DNA from: Gautieria morchelliformis
Taxonomy: Eukaryota > Basidiomycota > Agaricomycetes > Gomphales > Gomphaceae
DNA length: 64,000 bases
NCBI GenBank assembly: GCA_015179125.1
Contig: WHVA01000319.1
Span: 1-64,000 of the forward strand
Direction: 5' to 3'
Shown: in pieces, positions 22,259 through 33,800 of the stretch
Layout of the letters: every line of letters begins with the position of its first letter
Numbering within the stretch: the stretch's first letter is position 1
Made by a program: the position numbers and the translations under genes
The notes under the pieces: model-generated
What the model was told of the DNA's origin: nothing
Database searches by the model: none
The model's input: only the letters and a program-made list of their open reading frames with translations

Positions 22259-23583
22259 TCAACTCCTCCGACCTCTCCACCAGATCCTCCACCCTCTCCT
22301 TGCCGGCCAGCGTAGATGTTCGGGCGCCTTCGGGGGTATCTGGGAATCAGCCGAAGATATTCGGGAAGAGGACTCAACAGGCTTACCAAGGACGCCCTTC
22401 GACGAAATCGAGGACGAACCTATCGCCAATCCCTTATCCTTTGCTTTCCCCTTACTCTTCCCTTTCGATCCTCGCTCCTTTACCTCTGGCTCTCGACCAT
22501 CCTTCTCGTCCTTCGCCACGTACTCTAGAGGAGGGATAAGGACTCCATATGAGTTCGGATGGTGTAGGACGAATGGAGAAAGAGGAGACTTACCCTCTGC
22601 CGTGACACAGCCCTGGCGATCACGAATACATCGCCCACACATCTTCCCCGCCTCACCACTGCAGGTGTGACCATAGCGAAGACATCGCCCACACTTCGCA
22701 GGCCTCTTCAATACGTTGTGCTACGGAGAAGCATGCAGTCAGCGGGCGAAGTACTTCGATAAAAATCGATGCTGCTTACCCCTTGATAAATCAGCCACCC
22801 GAGCAAATATGCATGCTCGGGGTAGCCATGTTTCGCCACCGATTGCGGGACCTTGTCCGCTTCGGCAACCAGCGCATTTGCCCGACCCTTGTGACGTTGG
22901 GCAGGAGTTGGCTCGACTGCGACAATCTCGGGCGTAGGGCTCCGAACGCGTTCCTTGCACGGCTTCTTCGGTGTCGGAGCATCGTCGCCCTCGTCCTCGG
23001 ACGAAAGAAACATCGGTTGGCGTTTCGTGCCTATTGGCGGACCTACAGTCGAGGGTTGGAGCGATTCCGGTGGTGCAGCGATGGGCTCAACAACAGGAGC
23101 AGGATCTTTGACAGAGCTCCGAATTAGCCTGGCTAAACGAACAGATACGTGTAACGTACTTTCAAGCTCCTTCGCAGCATCCCCCACTACCTCGGCTTCC
23201 TTCGACAGGCCCCGCAAAGCTGTCGCCCCTTGCACCGCGTTCATCCCGGCATCAAGGAACTCTGGGCTAAGCAGGAAGCCTGCACCCCCGAGCCACTCCT
23301 TCGCTTCCTTCACCTCCTTCACCAAGTCGTCTACATCCGACGGACGTTTGAAGTCGGGATCCGCGATCGCTTCGACACGCAAGGTGGTCTGCAGCTCGGC
23401 CTACGATCGGGTGTTCAGCGAAAGACTTGATCTGAGAGCTACTCTTACCTGAAGCTCTTCAGCTTCGGCAACCCATTCCTCCACCTCTTCGCGCAAGTCC
23501 CCCCGAAAGTCAGGGTGAACCTTCAGCTTTACCCGCGTTCGCTCGATAAGTACGGAGAAAGGAGACGATTCGTTATCAGCCAT
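22259..23583 (-). CDS. Antisense accessory gene of Gypsy-1 with Zn(II)2Cys6-like cluster
   Basis: Lies between pol and the 3' LTR on the strand opposite to gag-pol. The ATG at 23583-23581 opens an acidic/coiled first exon (MADNESSPFSVLIERTR, EEVEEWVAEAEELQ). Three canonical GT-AG introns of 48-69 nt are visible at 23448-23401, 22779-22721 and 22593-22525. The second exon has RPSDVDDLVKEVKEAKEWL, acidic DEGDD and basic KKPCKERVR segments. The third exon holds six cysteines (22693-22607) spaced C-X2-C-X6-C-X7-C-X2-C-X6-C, which fits the fungal GAL4-type binuclear zinc cluster. The tail is rich in Lys, Gly and Ser. No break is visible along this path. A role in DNA or chromatin binding is inferred from the cluster only. 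Because the introns are antisense they would not be removed from the element's genomic RNA, so they can persist through transposition. Confidence 0.68.
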
Positions 23584-23763
23584 GAAGAATCGAGTGGTGG
23601 AATGGACCTGTCGCCTCACATCCCGACGCCTTTTAAAGCCCAGGGCTGAGCCGTGCATGGACCAGGTGGTGAGAGATCGTATCGGAGGCACTATTACGTC
23701 TTAAAGCTCATCCCCTGTCCTAGAGCACTACGTCGTTGGACTCCGAAGCTAGGAGGGGGGTGC

Positions 23764-24115
23764 TGTCATGGCGCGTTTATTCCTCATAACTCAGGTGCTC
23801 TGTCCTGCCATTTCTCACCCCATTTCCGTGTTCGTTCCAATCGCCATTGTCATGTTCGGCAACCGATGTTCGCCGATTCGCGCCCGTTACCACCGCCACG
23901 CCGTTAAACGCACGACCAATGGCTTTGGACTGACTTGACAAGTCATCACTGGGTCTACTACCTCCTCTGTTTGACCCTCTTCTGATGGTGTTCTGATAGT
24001 TGGATTGTCATGACCAGTGTATTTCCTACACCTTGGTATCCCCATTTTCCCTTTCGCTACTCCTCCTCAGTATTCTCTCGGCTTCGCCCTCTACCTCGAC
24101 CTCTCCTCCACTATG
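23764..24115 (+). repeat. Gypsy-1 3' LTR, truncated
   Basis: The first 350 or so bases of the LTR, preceded by a polypurine tract (aggagggggg). The rest is missing and DUF6533-locus sequence follows at once. Confidence 0.85.
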
Positions 24116-24408
24116 AAAAACCATGGCGACAGGTTCTTGCGGGGAACCCATTATGTCCAATACTTGCAGTGATTATTCCTGCCGATGGGTATATACACGT
24201 CCACACATTTTCCACGGAGAAATAATAACCCCGGAGGGTATCGTGTAGATCATGTCGCACCATCGTTAGCGTGTCCTGTGACAGTCTGGATACTGTCGCT
24301 GATCTTCGCCTCGGGTCTAGGACCAGCCTCTGGATCTACAAGCCATGTTCCATGTCCTATCATGTCTGTAGAAAATTCGGTAGGTAGTGAGATCCGGAAC
24401 ATGGTGGT

Positions 24409-26383
24409 TGATGCGAATTGTCCCCTTTTGACTAGCCTCGAAGGCCTCACCACTTGCAGTCTCGACCAATATAGTAGGAGTCGAGTGGATTTCATCAAAG
24501 AGTTCCAATCTGCCGCATATATGACTTGATGCTGCAGAGTCCACCAACCACATATGAGACCTGTCTTGTATGGCTGATAGAGCTGATGTTTTTGTGGATA
24601 GGACAATACTTTTGGATTGGTCTTCTTCTTGTTCAGAGATATATGCCATCATAACAATATTCTTTGTCGATGCATTGGCAAATCTTGATGATGGCACTGA
24701 GGAATTATTTGAAGAATTGTTGGCTCCTGTAGGCACAGTTTGATGCATCTGTGAGGCAGCTGTTGGAGAGTTCCAAACAGGAGCTGATCGATTGCCACTT
24801 CCTCCCGGCCAAATACCCCCTCTTCCACCTCTTGCAACACTTGCTCCTCGACCCCTGCCTCCCCATGGGTCTTGTCCTGCCAGCCCCCCTCCTGGTGCGA
24901 AACATCTTGAAGCTGAATGACCCTCCTTTCCACAATTATTGCAGTTGTAAAATGGTCTCTGATTGTTATTTGTTGGATAGGGGGTGTTCCATGGTTTTGT
25001 GGTGGGGTATGCAGAGTTATTAGATCGTCCTGCACCCTTTGATTGTACCACAAAAGCCGTAGCTGCTTGATTCGATATTTCCACCGCACTTAAATCCGCC
25101 TCATGAGCCTCTAGCTTCTCCTCAATGACATCTATGTCCCCAGTGATCATCCTGATGGTTTGAGCGATAGGCCTCCAGGATTCAGGTACATTCCTGAGGA
25201 CAGTGGCAGCATGGGTAGAATCAGCAATGATCTCACCCATTTTTGCCAATTGATTCCTGTACTCCTTCATTATAGTGAGGTAGGAGGAGACAGATTGTCC
25301 TTCGGTCATATGATAATTTTCATATCTTGTGCGAATGATGCTGATTTTGCTAGGGTCTGTAGACTCGAATTTCCTTGTCAGGACCTCCCATGCTATAGCT
25401 GAATATTCTGTAGAGTCGATGGCTGTTTGGAGTTCAGGGGTAATACACAGGAGTATTTGGCTATAAGCCACATTGTTCCTGTCGTGCCACTCGTCCTGGA
25501 GCTGAGTTAATGGAATATTACCAACAGTCTCAACCCCATTGAGGATTACTACAACCCTGTTGGTGACATCTGGATAGTCATCTGCTCCTGTGATCATTCT
25601 GTAAAGGCCTCTGTCTCGAGAAGTAGCCAACAACTCTCTCTTCCAAGACATCCAGTTATCCTTACTCAGCTTTGGTTTTATATCCCTAAACTTGTGGATA
25701 TCATGTTTAGGATGAGGGAGGGCGGTCATGATCTGTTGGGCCATGAAAAGTCGATGAGACTCTTAATCTAATATAAATCAGAATAAGGGGTTGGGGTCGA
25801 GTGAATAATGATGTGATAAAGATCTCAAGCAGTGTTCTGGTGAGAGATAAGAGCAATGTTCTAGAGTTCTAGATTTAAGCAATGTTCTTGGTGCAATAAG
25901 AGTTGAGGAGGAAACAATAATAGTCCAAAGAAGCTTATAACTCGAAGCTCTAGGGAAAAAGATTGTTAAGTCACTTGTTTATTCGTATCTAGAGTCCAAG
26001 TATTTAAGCAGTGTAGGATAGGGGGAAATAATCATGTGTAAGTGTAATAATCATGTGAAATATGATGCTACTTAGGGGATAGGAGCATAATGATGTCAAC
26101 AGTGATGCAACAGCTCCTATATGGCTAATCTCTTCATAAATGATGGAGATGATGCAATAAATGATGTCAGACCAGTGGAATGACGACTCGACTCGATAAT
26201 AGGCATGAAAATGAACTCTTAACTCAATGGTACGCATGTCTGCGCCTTGACTCGATGTTTGACTCATGGTACGCATGTATGCGCCTCGACTCGACTTGGA
26301 ATGATGGGAAAATAAGGTGAGTGATAAGAGAAATGAGAAGTGAGATTGTCCTGATTGAAACTGTCCTTCCTCCTCCAATAACA
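24409..26383 (-). mobile_element. Copia-1: short 5'-LTR/gag/protease element
   Basis: On the minus strand an LTR begins TGTTATTGGAGG at 26383, followed by gag from about 25744 (KLSKDNWMSWKRELL, TDPSKISIIRTRYENYHMTEG) with the zinc knuckle CNNCGKEGHSASRC and the start of the aspartic protease (MWLVDSAASSHICG). Integrase, RT, RNase H and the 3' LTR are absent. It is nevertheless flanked by a 5-bp duplication GTGGT (24404-24408 and 26384-26388) inside the DUF6533 copy. Gag is well preserved, suggesting a rather young insertion. Confidence 0.82.
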
Positions 26384-27639
26384 GTGGTCAGTTGCGGTGA
26401 AGATACGGATCTCCGGTCCTGTATTGCTGCCATCCTAAGATGAAGTAGTATACGCCCTGTTAATATGGCGTGAAAAACCCGTTGCATTCTGCATCAGATA
26501 GAGGTGGTAAGTGATCAATTAACTTAGGCACGTCTGCAGAGACCAACTGACAGAACCAATAGGGCTGATCACAGTAGAGGATTTGGAGGGGATTTGATGG
26601 GGATTTGAGAAATGGATTTGGAGGCCAAATCCATCCAAATCCTCAAATCACCTCCAGGAGGTCACCTGTAGTGCCCGGTTAGTCATACCTTCTTAGCTAG
26701 GGTAACCGGCCGGGTTGCAGAGGCTAAGTAGGTATGTTTTGCAGAGAGGACCAGTACTACGAATAATACTACGTATAATTCTTACTTGGCTACAAAATGT
26801 GACTGTGGGTGAGCTATGGACACCTGTCCTACCCGTTGGAACCACATCCAGTGTCTCGGGCCACGTCTCAACTGTTCACGTGACCGTCTCCAGCGACCGC
26901 CACGTCGCATCAACCACTGCCGCCATCGTCGCACGCAGCGAGCTCAACCGGTGAATTTCTATAACTCCAAAACTTCCGGCTTTTTTTAATATGCCTCCTG
27001 CTTGACCCAACTCAGCTTGTCCGTTTGTGGTACAGTAAGTAAACTCAAAAGTATGTATTTACATATCTACTTTCTCATGCCTTACTCACGAGGAACGACA
27101 GGTTCTCCCCGAGATTGAGCCCCATACTCAACCGCGATGCGCCCTCTCTTCTTCATGTTTGGGGTGGATGTGCCGGCCTCTGGGTGGGGGCGTATTGCAG
27201 CTCTTAGCCCTCGATGCATACCACCGTGGTGGGGGTTGGCTACCCGCCATACTTGATTGTCAGTGACTCCAACCCCGTATTCCTAGTTCCTCGTTAACAT
27301 GCCAATGCTACCACCCGCATGGGCGTTTTAGTATCAGGGATATTTATATTTGGGTACTTTGTTTCAATGACGGAACTTATCATCAGCCGTAGCCATGCTG
27401 ACTTTAGTGCGTAACACATTCCAAGGAACTGGGCGGTTTGCACTAGTAATCATCTTACAGGTCCCGCTACGAGGACTTTCGGACAGGTATGTACTGAATC
27501 AAGTTCCGGACGACAAGTCTCGTCTTATAATCGTCAGGTATCAGCATGGACCCTTGTGATACGTCCCTGTGCCGCGCTGTTGAGTGCTATCACGGAGAAA
27601 GGGTCCGACGATCAAGATATCTTCCCTTTGTCGTGCAGC

Positions 27640-29080
27640 TGTATGGGAACCGTTGCTAACGAAAAACCTCACGAAAAAAGGATTAAAATCGCTTTAAAAC
27701 CCTGTTTTGCCAGCTGATAGTAGCTAATACACGTGGCGATTGTTGGGAGAACTCTATTCAAATATCCCTTAAATTTCCTCTTATTTTCTTGCCATTTAAC
27801 TTGGCTTCCCTGGCTCAAAAACTCCTTATTCTGTCAAGCAGAGTTATGAACCCACGCACGTCCACAACTCTGCCACAGCCGCTCAGTTTCAAACTCCGAC
27901 CGGAGCTTCCCACGAACCGTAAACTCGGAGTTGCAGGCGCTCAAGCACCCACGACTCCGGTACCTTGGCTCACTCAAACTCAGCCACTGAGACTGAATGT
28001 GTCCTCTACCGCTTACACAAGCCTGTGCAATTCAAACCCAGCTGGCACATGACTTGCATCATAGCAACCATGGCTGTGCAAGGCTGCGTACAAAGTCACA
28101 CAAAGATGTACAAAGCCAAAACTAGGGTGCATGTTTGACAAAGCCTATTGGATGAATGGATCCTCCAAACGCAACGCTACGACACCAAATAGACCCTTGA
28201 TGTCATAGTGGCTGTGTAGGGCTGTGCAGGGCAGTGCAAGGCTGTGAAAGGCTGTGCAAACCAGGGAAGGTGATTGGCTATCTATTTCCAATTTCTTTGC
28301 ACAAACACGCCACAATAGTTACGAGGGTGTGTTTCAGCAGTGCAAATATTTACTTATGACATCACTCGCCTAATAGATAGAAGAAGCCCATTTTACATAA
28401 TCCTGTGTATTTTACAATATAAAAGGAGGCCATTCTGACCTCCTTAATCCATTCAAGCAATCTACCCATCTTCTATCCTACACGTGACCTCGTGTGACTT
28501 GCATCTTACTAAGCTGCTAATCCCAGCTAGGGTTATTCACTTACTTTAGTGTCTAATTCCTTGTTAAGTAGTTACTTTACTGCTTAGCCACTTGGACTAA
28601 TCCTCCGGGTGTAATTCTACAGAGTGAGTCTGTCAATTGAAAGTCTTGCCATTCGCACTCCAATACCCGAGACGATCTAGTCAGTCGATTTTCCTGATTA
28701 GAGACTTTCACAAGTCGCTTTGTTCACAAAACTCGTCCCTCGTTTTATTGCTGTGCGCTGGTAGATTATCAGGGCAGTCCATTTATAAACTCGCCTGCTA
28801 AGTACATTCCTTTATATTTTGGAATACGCTTGGACCCCGATAGTGTCCTTGAACCTACATTCTTTTAGTTTATTGTTCAGTGCTGCTAAGAAACGTATTG
28901 CCTTCCATCCGTATTAACTTGGACTAGTTTTTACGCGGATTGCAACCAAGGTACAAATATTAAATTATTTCCGGAGTTGTGCTGCAGCATTGTTTAATAT
29001 TCTTTGAGTCTCGTAAACGACACGTTCTGATAGATTGAAGTGTTAGCAATAACACCAAAGTCTTGAAGGGTTCCAAAACA
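27640..29080 (+). mobile_element. Solo LTR, family L1 (about 1.44 kb)
   Basis: Starts TGTATGGGAACC and ends GGTTCCAAAACA, flanked by GCAGC on both sides (27635-27639 and 29081-29085). It contains a TATAAAAGG box at about 28419 in the forward direction, as expected for an LTR promoter, and a degenerate run of GGCTGTGCAGG-like units at 28200-28260. An inverted copy lies at 35623-37122. Confidence 0.75.
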
Positions 29081-29479
29081 GCAGCCGAGTGCCAACCAAG
29101 TCGGGTTCGGCGATACAGATACCACAGAGCTCGGAACCAACGATGCCCAGTCTGTGAGAATCAACTCCCGATCACTGCAGGTGATTACCAGTATGTGAAA
29201 CCACCCTGTAGTTGAGCTGCTCACTGAATGAATCCTCGTCTTACTAGCTCATCACAGCCGTGGTCTTCATACCCGGTGTCCAAACATTCCCCCTCCACGC
29301 TAACCTGTGTTCAGCGGACATCCCACCGGTGCTTTGTGGGCCGGGCCTGACGCCACCGCCGCCGGCTGCGTTGTGCTCCCCATCGTCGGCCAGTCGGTCC
29401 TCATCGTGCGCGGAACTTCGACGCAGGCGGGAGTGCGGTGCAGGCCCTGCGCCTTGGTACTCATGGTGAGCCATGCCAT

Positions 29480-30874
29480 ACACGAGCCAGGCTCGCGTCG
29501 CGTGGTGGTTAAAATTTATAGAATCTTTGTAAACACTCTTCCATCCCTTGTAATAAAAGTCGCTGCTCGGCGCCGTTCTGACGACCTGGCTCGTGAGGCC
29601 TGGTTTTACGAAGAGATGGAGGATATTCAGGGAGTAGCCATCGCACACTGCTATGGATTCTTTACCGCTGAAATCGAGCAGAATAGCGAGGTATTGGATT
29701 GGGCAAAGTCTGATGCGGATTGCGATGAGGAAGTAGACGTTCGGGGCGAGGCCAGCCCAAGTGAGGATGACGGCGACACGGACGATACATGGGACCTCTA
29801 CGCATGGACAGATTCTGATGATCTGGTGATGGAAGAATTCAGCTGGGAAGCGGTATTTAAGCGCAATGATGAAAGGCGGAAGTTGTTGGGTGCATTTATG
29901 CTCCTGCACCAAAATCAAGCATAATATGTTCAATTTAGTGTGTGGTGTTTCCAATTGTTTCTCACATTGTTCTTGTACCATGCATCCATTTCTCTGCTTA
30001 TTTTCGAAAATTTCCAGTCACTCTCTACCTCTCCATTTCATTCTGTTATTTCTATTTTCACAGGCGGCTGCACCCAGCGGAGTTTGAAATGACTTCGACG
30101 CGCGAGCCCTTGGGCGCTAAAGGGCCGGGTGCATGTATATGCCTTCTGAGACCGGATTGTACTCCTCTCTCAGTGACAATAAATTCACTGAGAGAGGCGA
30201 GTAGTATTCTTTGTATTTTCATAACATGTTGACTGAAAATCATGTAGTACATTTGATTCTAGGTATTGTATTAATACATCAGTGACAATAAATTCACTGA
30301 GAGAGTGTATTTGATTCTAGCTTTCTAAGAACTCTACCGAACCTTCCCTGCCATAGCCCCTAGTTGCTAACAGAAGTTAAGGGAGAAGTTAAGACAAGAA
30401 CGTCGAGATAAACGTGCCCGAATCATCAAACCAACTCGTGCCGATCCGGCCTCAGTGTGCAACCGCAGCGACAAGACCTTTCTTTCAGTCTTGGTCTTAG
30501 AAAGACTCGGGGACGTGATGCCCATAGGTGTTCCATTGGATGCATTCAAGTTCGTCTGACCAGCTCTAACTATGCATGCTTCTGAACATCCTTTGTTATG
30601 CAGACCGGATGTTCGTGAAATATACAGCGACATGGGTCGATTCAGTATCGAACATACTGACATCCGATGGAGAAATATCTTGGCGGCACCTGCGACAGAC
30701 CAGAGTATTGTCTGCCCTTATCACGGCCACAAGCATCAATGGCATGTGGTTGACTTCGATCTCTCGAGAAAGTCAAACCATTTACATTCTGGTATCGAAA
30801 CCGCTGCGAACGGATGGCTTCAGACCATACTGGATGGATTGGAAGAAGGATACGTCGTCGAGCCTTGGGACTAG
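29480..30874 (+). pseudogene. FunK1-like protein kinase pseudogene (copy 2), interrupted by a solo LTR
   Basis: Before the insertion: LVIKVAARRRSDDLAREAWF (part of the N-lobe with the ATP-site Lys), FYEEMEDIQGVAIAHCYGFF and an acidic linker (DEEVDVRGEASPSEDDGD). After it: KLREKLRQERRDKRARIIKP, KTFLSVLVLERLGDVMPIG, EIYSDMGRFSIEHTDIRWRN with the catalytic loop H-T-D-x4-N, VVDFDLSRKSN (metal-binding DFD) and a C-terminal EGYVVEPWD followed by a stop. Catalytic motifs are kept, unlike copy 1, but a TGA (30557-30559) stands where copy 1 has Trp, and a 489-bp LTR (29884-30372) splits the linker. The whole unit sits inside the long-TIR element. Confidence 0.78.
29884..30372 (+). mobile_element. Solo LTR, family L2, copy A (489 bp)
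   Basis: Starts TGTTGGGTGC and ends GCTAACA, flanked by GAAGT (29879-29883 and 30373-30377). It contains a perfect stem-loop at about 30164-30198 whose loop includes AATAAA, repeated in a shorter form at about 30278-30306. Nearly identical copy B is at 46130-46618 and diverged copy C at 39383-39920. Confidence 0.82.
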
Positions 30875-33800
30875 ATGCATTGTTTGTCTCCCAACGCGAA
30901 ATGCATCGGAAAGATTTTATTCACATTTCACGCAAACTCGATCATTTGTGGGCAACTTGGTGTATTCATCATAGATAAGACCCACCTTTAGGATGTCACA
31001 AAAGTCGAAATATCCATGTGCCGCCTGCCAGATCGTGGTGTTGCAGCATCAATAAGTGATAATGGCTGAGAGGATATAAATTATCTCGAGCGCAAATGTC
31101 TTCAAAATGTGTAAGCTAGCGGAACAGCGATGGTGATACGCAATAGAAAACATACCTGCGTATTGTCACTGTAATAACCATGAAGCGTGCCAGTGATGTC
31201 AAATAATACGAGATCGAGCTTCCCCAGCACACGGTCCTGGGGCCCGCCATGCGGAAGTGCGGCGTTCTCTGTGATAAAAATGAGAAGGGCTGACATGGTG
31301 TGTTTGCGAATGATACCTACAGGTTGGTTAGTGTCGGTATGGACAATAGAGTTACACACAAACCTTCAGTGAGATCTTTCAAGAATTGCAAGATGTCGTT
31401 GCACGTTGCACGGGGGAAGACAGACGAAATATTGGCAGCATCAGGTGAAGCAAATGCATCAATGGAAGAGGGTTTGATACTGGAGGTTTAAGGAGGCATA
31501 ACTCACTAAAAAATCCGGAAATCTTGGAGCTGTGGAGAGTTTCCGGTTGAGCTCGCTGCGTGTGACGACAGCGGCAGTGGTTGATGCGACGTGGCGGTCG
31601 CTGGAGACGGTCACGTGAACAGTTGAGACGTGACCCGAGACGCTGGATGTGGTTCCGACGGGTAGGACAGGTGTCCATAGCTCACCCACAGTCACATTTT
31701 GTAGCCAAGTAAGAATTATACGTAGTATTATTCGTAGTACTGGTCCTCTCTGCAAACAATACCTACTTAGCCTCTGCAACCCGGCCGGTTACCCTAGCTA
31801 AGAAGGTATGACTAACCAGGCACTACAGGTGCAGGAGGTGATTTGAGATTTGTGCGCGATTTGGATTTGGATTTCGGCCGGCACCGTCGTGGGCCCTAAA
31901 CTAGTCCGTCGGGATCTCCCTTTGTGCCCGCAGAAAGTAACCCGGAAACTGAAGTACTCGCTAAAGTGACTCCATACCGCTACTACAGTCTAGTGGCCTG
32001 GTCCAAGGCCATGCCGCCAACCAGTTGTGACACCTGTGCAATCCTTTGAATCTGGTCAGTTGAGTAAAAACTCTAAGAAATACATAGTTCCATCTTTTTT
32101 TTTTATTCTTCAGTGTTTCTCTTCTATATTTTTATATAATTTTGAGTTTCTCTTGATCTATGTTATTTGTTATTTTAAGAGGACACATAAAGGTAAATTA
32201 ATGCTTTCACATATGTTACTTTGTATTTTTTAGGGATACATTATAGCACAGAACCTACCTTCGGCTGACAGACCGGTGAGAGAGCCACCCTGCCGTGTCC
32301 GGCACCAGCGTTCTCAAATCCTCTCAAATCCAGTTTCAAAACAGGCTAATCACAGTTAAATCGCTATTTCGGGGCATTGTCAGGTGTTCTAAAAAAATCG
32401 AAATCCTCTGTCAAATCCTCATCAAATCCTAGCGAAATCCTCTACTGTGATCAGCCCTAATGTCGCCCTGGTTTTCTTAAACGCAAGAGGGCTAAGTGAG
32501 ACCCATTGAGAGTAGATGATATGCCTCTAACCTCAACAAAAGCAATAAACAAAACATTCGCAATCGACAGTGTGAGAAGATAAACATAATATAGTATACC
32601 TGGCCACTGTCAGCGCCATGAACACTGGAGTGGAGGATATAACATACCATCCGCATACAGTGTTGAGACTAAACTTGACGTAGTATGCCGGTCTGAAATG
32701 TGGGTCAGGGTCAATTTCTGGGAACCGCCATGAACTACATACAATGTTGGACTCCTTTAATGAGAGTGAGAACTAGGATGATTATAATGGAACCGGAAGT
32801 TATGATGTTATCAGGCTGCAGTGCATGCCAGGCTTATCGCTCACCAGTCTCGAAGCTCACTATGATAACATAATCCCACAAAAAAGTGATATCGTCGTTC
32901 CTGGTAATAAAGCAGCTTTGGAGGTTTGGTATTGGGAGTGTCGTAACATCTGCGACTACGTATGACACTATGAGCTGGGACACAATCTTTGAGAGAAACA
33001 AACCAGGACAAACATGACACGGAAGTAAGTCTAATTCTGGCCAGGTATATGAGTGGAACCATAACAATAGCCAATAGAATAGGAAGTCCGAAGGCAACTT
33101 TGCGTGCCTGGTCCCAGATAGCCCATGTTCTGAATATCAGAACAACTAAAAGAATGATATTAGTACCCAGCTAATAAAAGCCTGCCAACTCCTGCTTTCG
33201 GCCAGACAGCCACCCCAGAATATAAACCCTGCAATGACTTTTTTAAAGTTAATTTCGCACTTGATCTCAGAGACTTACAGCCTGAAATTTGATACACGAG
33301 GGAGCACTGTAAGATTGAGAGTTCAGCACTCGCTACGAAAAAAAGGTCATTTGAATCTATTCACCATCCTTGCCGACACAGATTGCCCCCTCGCGAAGTG
33401 GACTTGGACAATATGTCAGTCTAAAGCGATTAGGCCAATCGAAGATGCGCACAATACGCCAACATCAACGAGTTGACAAATATACTATAGCGGGGGGGTT
33501 AACAGGTAGAGGATCTTCCTGACATTCCATGGTGTTCCCCAGACAAGTTCTACCTCCAATTTGATAGTCAGGAAATAGTCATAAATCTGGTTCACAATCT
33601 TGTCTTATTTGGACGACATGCGCATTGGCGGCGTCATGCTCACAAGAATGACAATGCTAGCAACTTGAAATAAGGATTTGTTACATAAGGGGGCGCTGGG
33701 ACGGTACTAGGGTCGACGTACGGCCGAAGCTCTAGAGAATTCTGGTCAGCGCAAAAGGCTTCAGCACTTGGCAAATTACTGTAATACCTACCGCAGCAAT

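Larger units (their letters stand above)
17621..24115 (+). mobile_element. Gypsy-1: chromovirus-family LTR retrotransposon, internally deleted
   Basis: Parts in order: 5' LTR 17621-18894, leader and gag 18941-21150, a tandemly triplicated stretch 21410-21930, a short remnant of the RT/RNase H end near 21985-22020, the antisense gene 22259-23583, a polypurine tract ending just before 23764, and a 3' LTR cut short at 24115. No reverse transcriptase or integrase could be recognised, so pol is mostly lost. It is a broken copy with several defects plus the large deletion. The shared LTR portions differ at roughly 8-9 of about 350 positions by eye, suggesting a fairly young insertion. It sits in a LINE on its left, and its right end abuts the second DUF6533 locus. 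Confidence 0.8.
26663..31831. mobile_element. Long-TIR (Mutator-like) element carrying a kinase copy
   Basis: Two inverted arms of about 340 bases, 26663-27000 and 31488-31831, begin CACCTGTAGTGCC and share nearly all their sequence. An 8-bp duplication CAGGAGGT flanks them (26655-26662 and 31832-31839). Long TIRs with 8-9 bp duplications fit a Mutator-like non-autonomous element. Between the arms are a solo LTR (27640-29080), GC-rich gene-like sequence (29240-29480), a FunK1 kinase copy (29480-30874) with its 3' flank, and no transposase that I can recognise. Such a cargo resembles a Pack-MULE. Confidence 0.68.
26561..32458. mobile_element. DNA transposon with TIR AGGGCTGATCACAGTAGAGGATTT-type ends (written here as AGGGCTGATCACAGTAGAGG), host of nested insertions
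   Basis: The left end AGGGCTGATCACAGTAGAGG has its exact reverse complement at 32439-32458. The element is flanked by AAT on both sides (26558-26560 and 32459-32461), and the flanks rejoin precisely to match copy 1 of the DUF6533 locus. Without the inner element it is under 750 bases and non-coding, with an A/T-rich GGATTTGGATTT-like subterminal region. A 3-bp duplication and such TIRs suggest a PIF/Harbinger-like non-autonomous element; the superfamily is not certain. Confidence 0.72.

Noticed and set aside
28994-29224. Minus-strand frame as a host gene
   Set aside because: It spans the end of the L1 solo LTR and its flank, so it is a chance fusion.
29884-30372. L2 units first read as MITEs with 7-bp duplications
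   Set aside because: Aligning all three copies shows TG...CA ends (the first base is altered in copy C) and exact 5-bp duplications, with AATAAA and LTR-like length, so solo LTRs explain them better.
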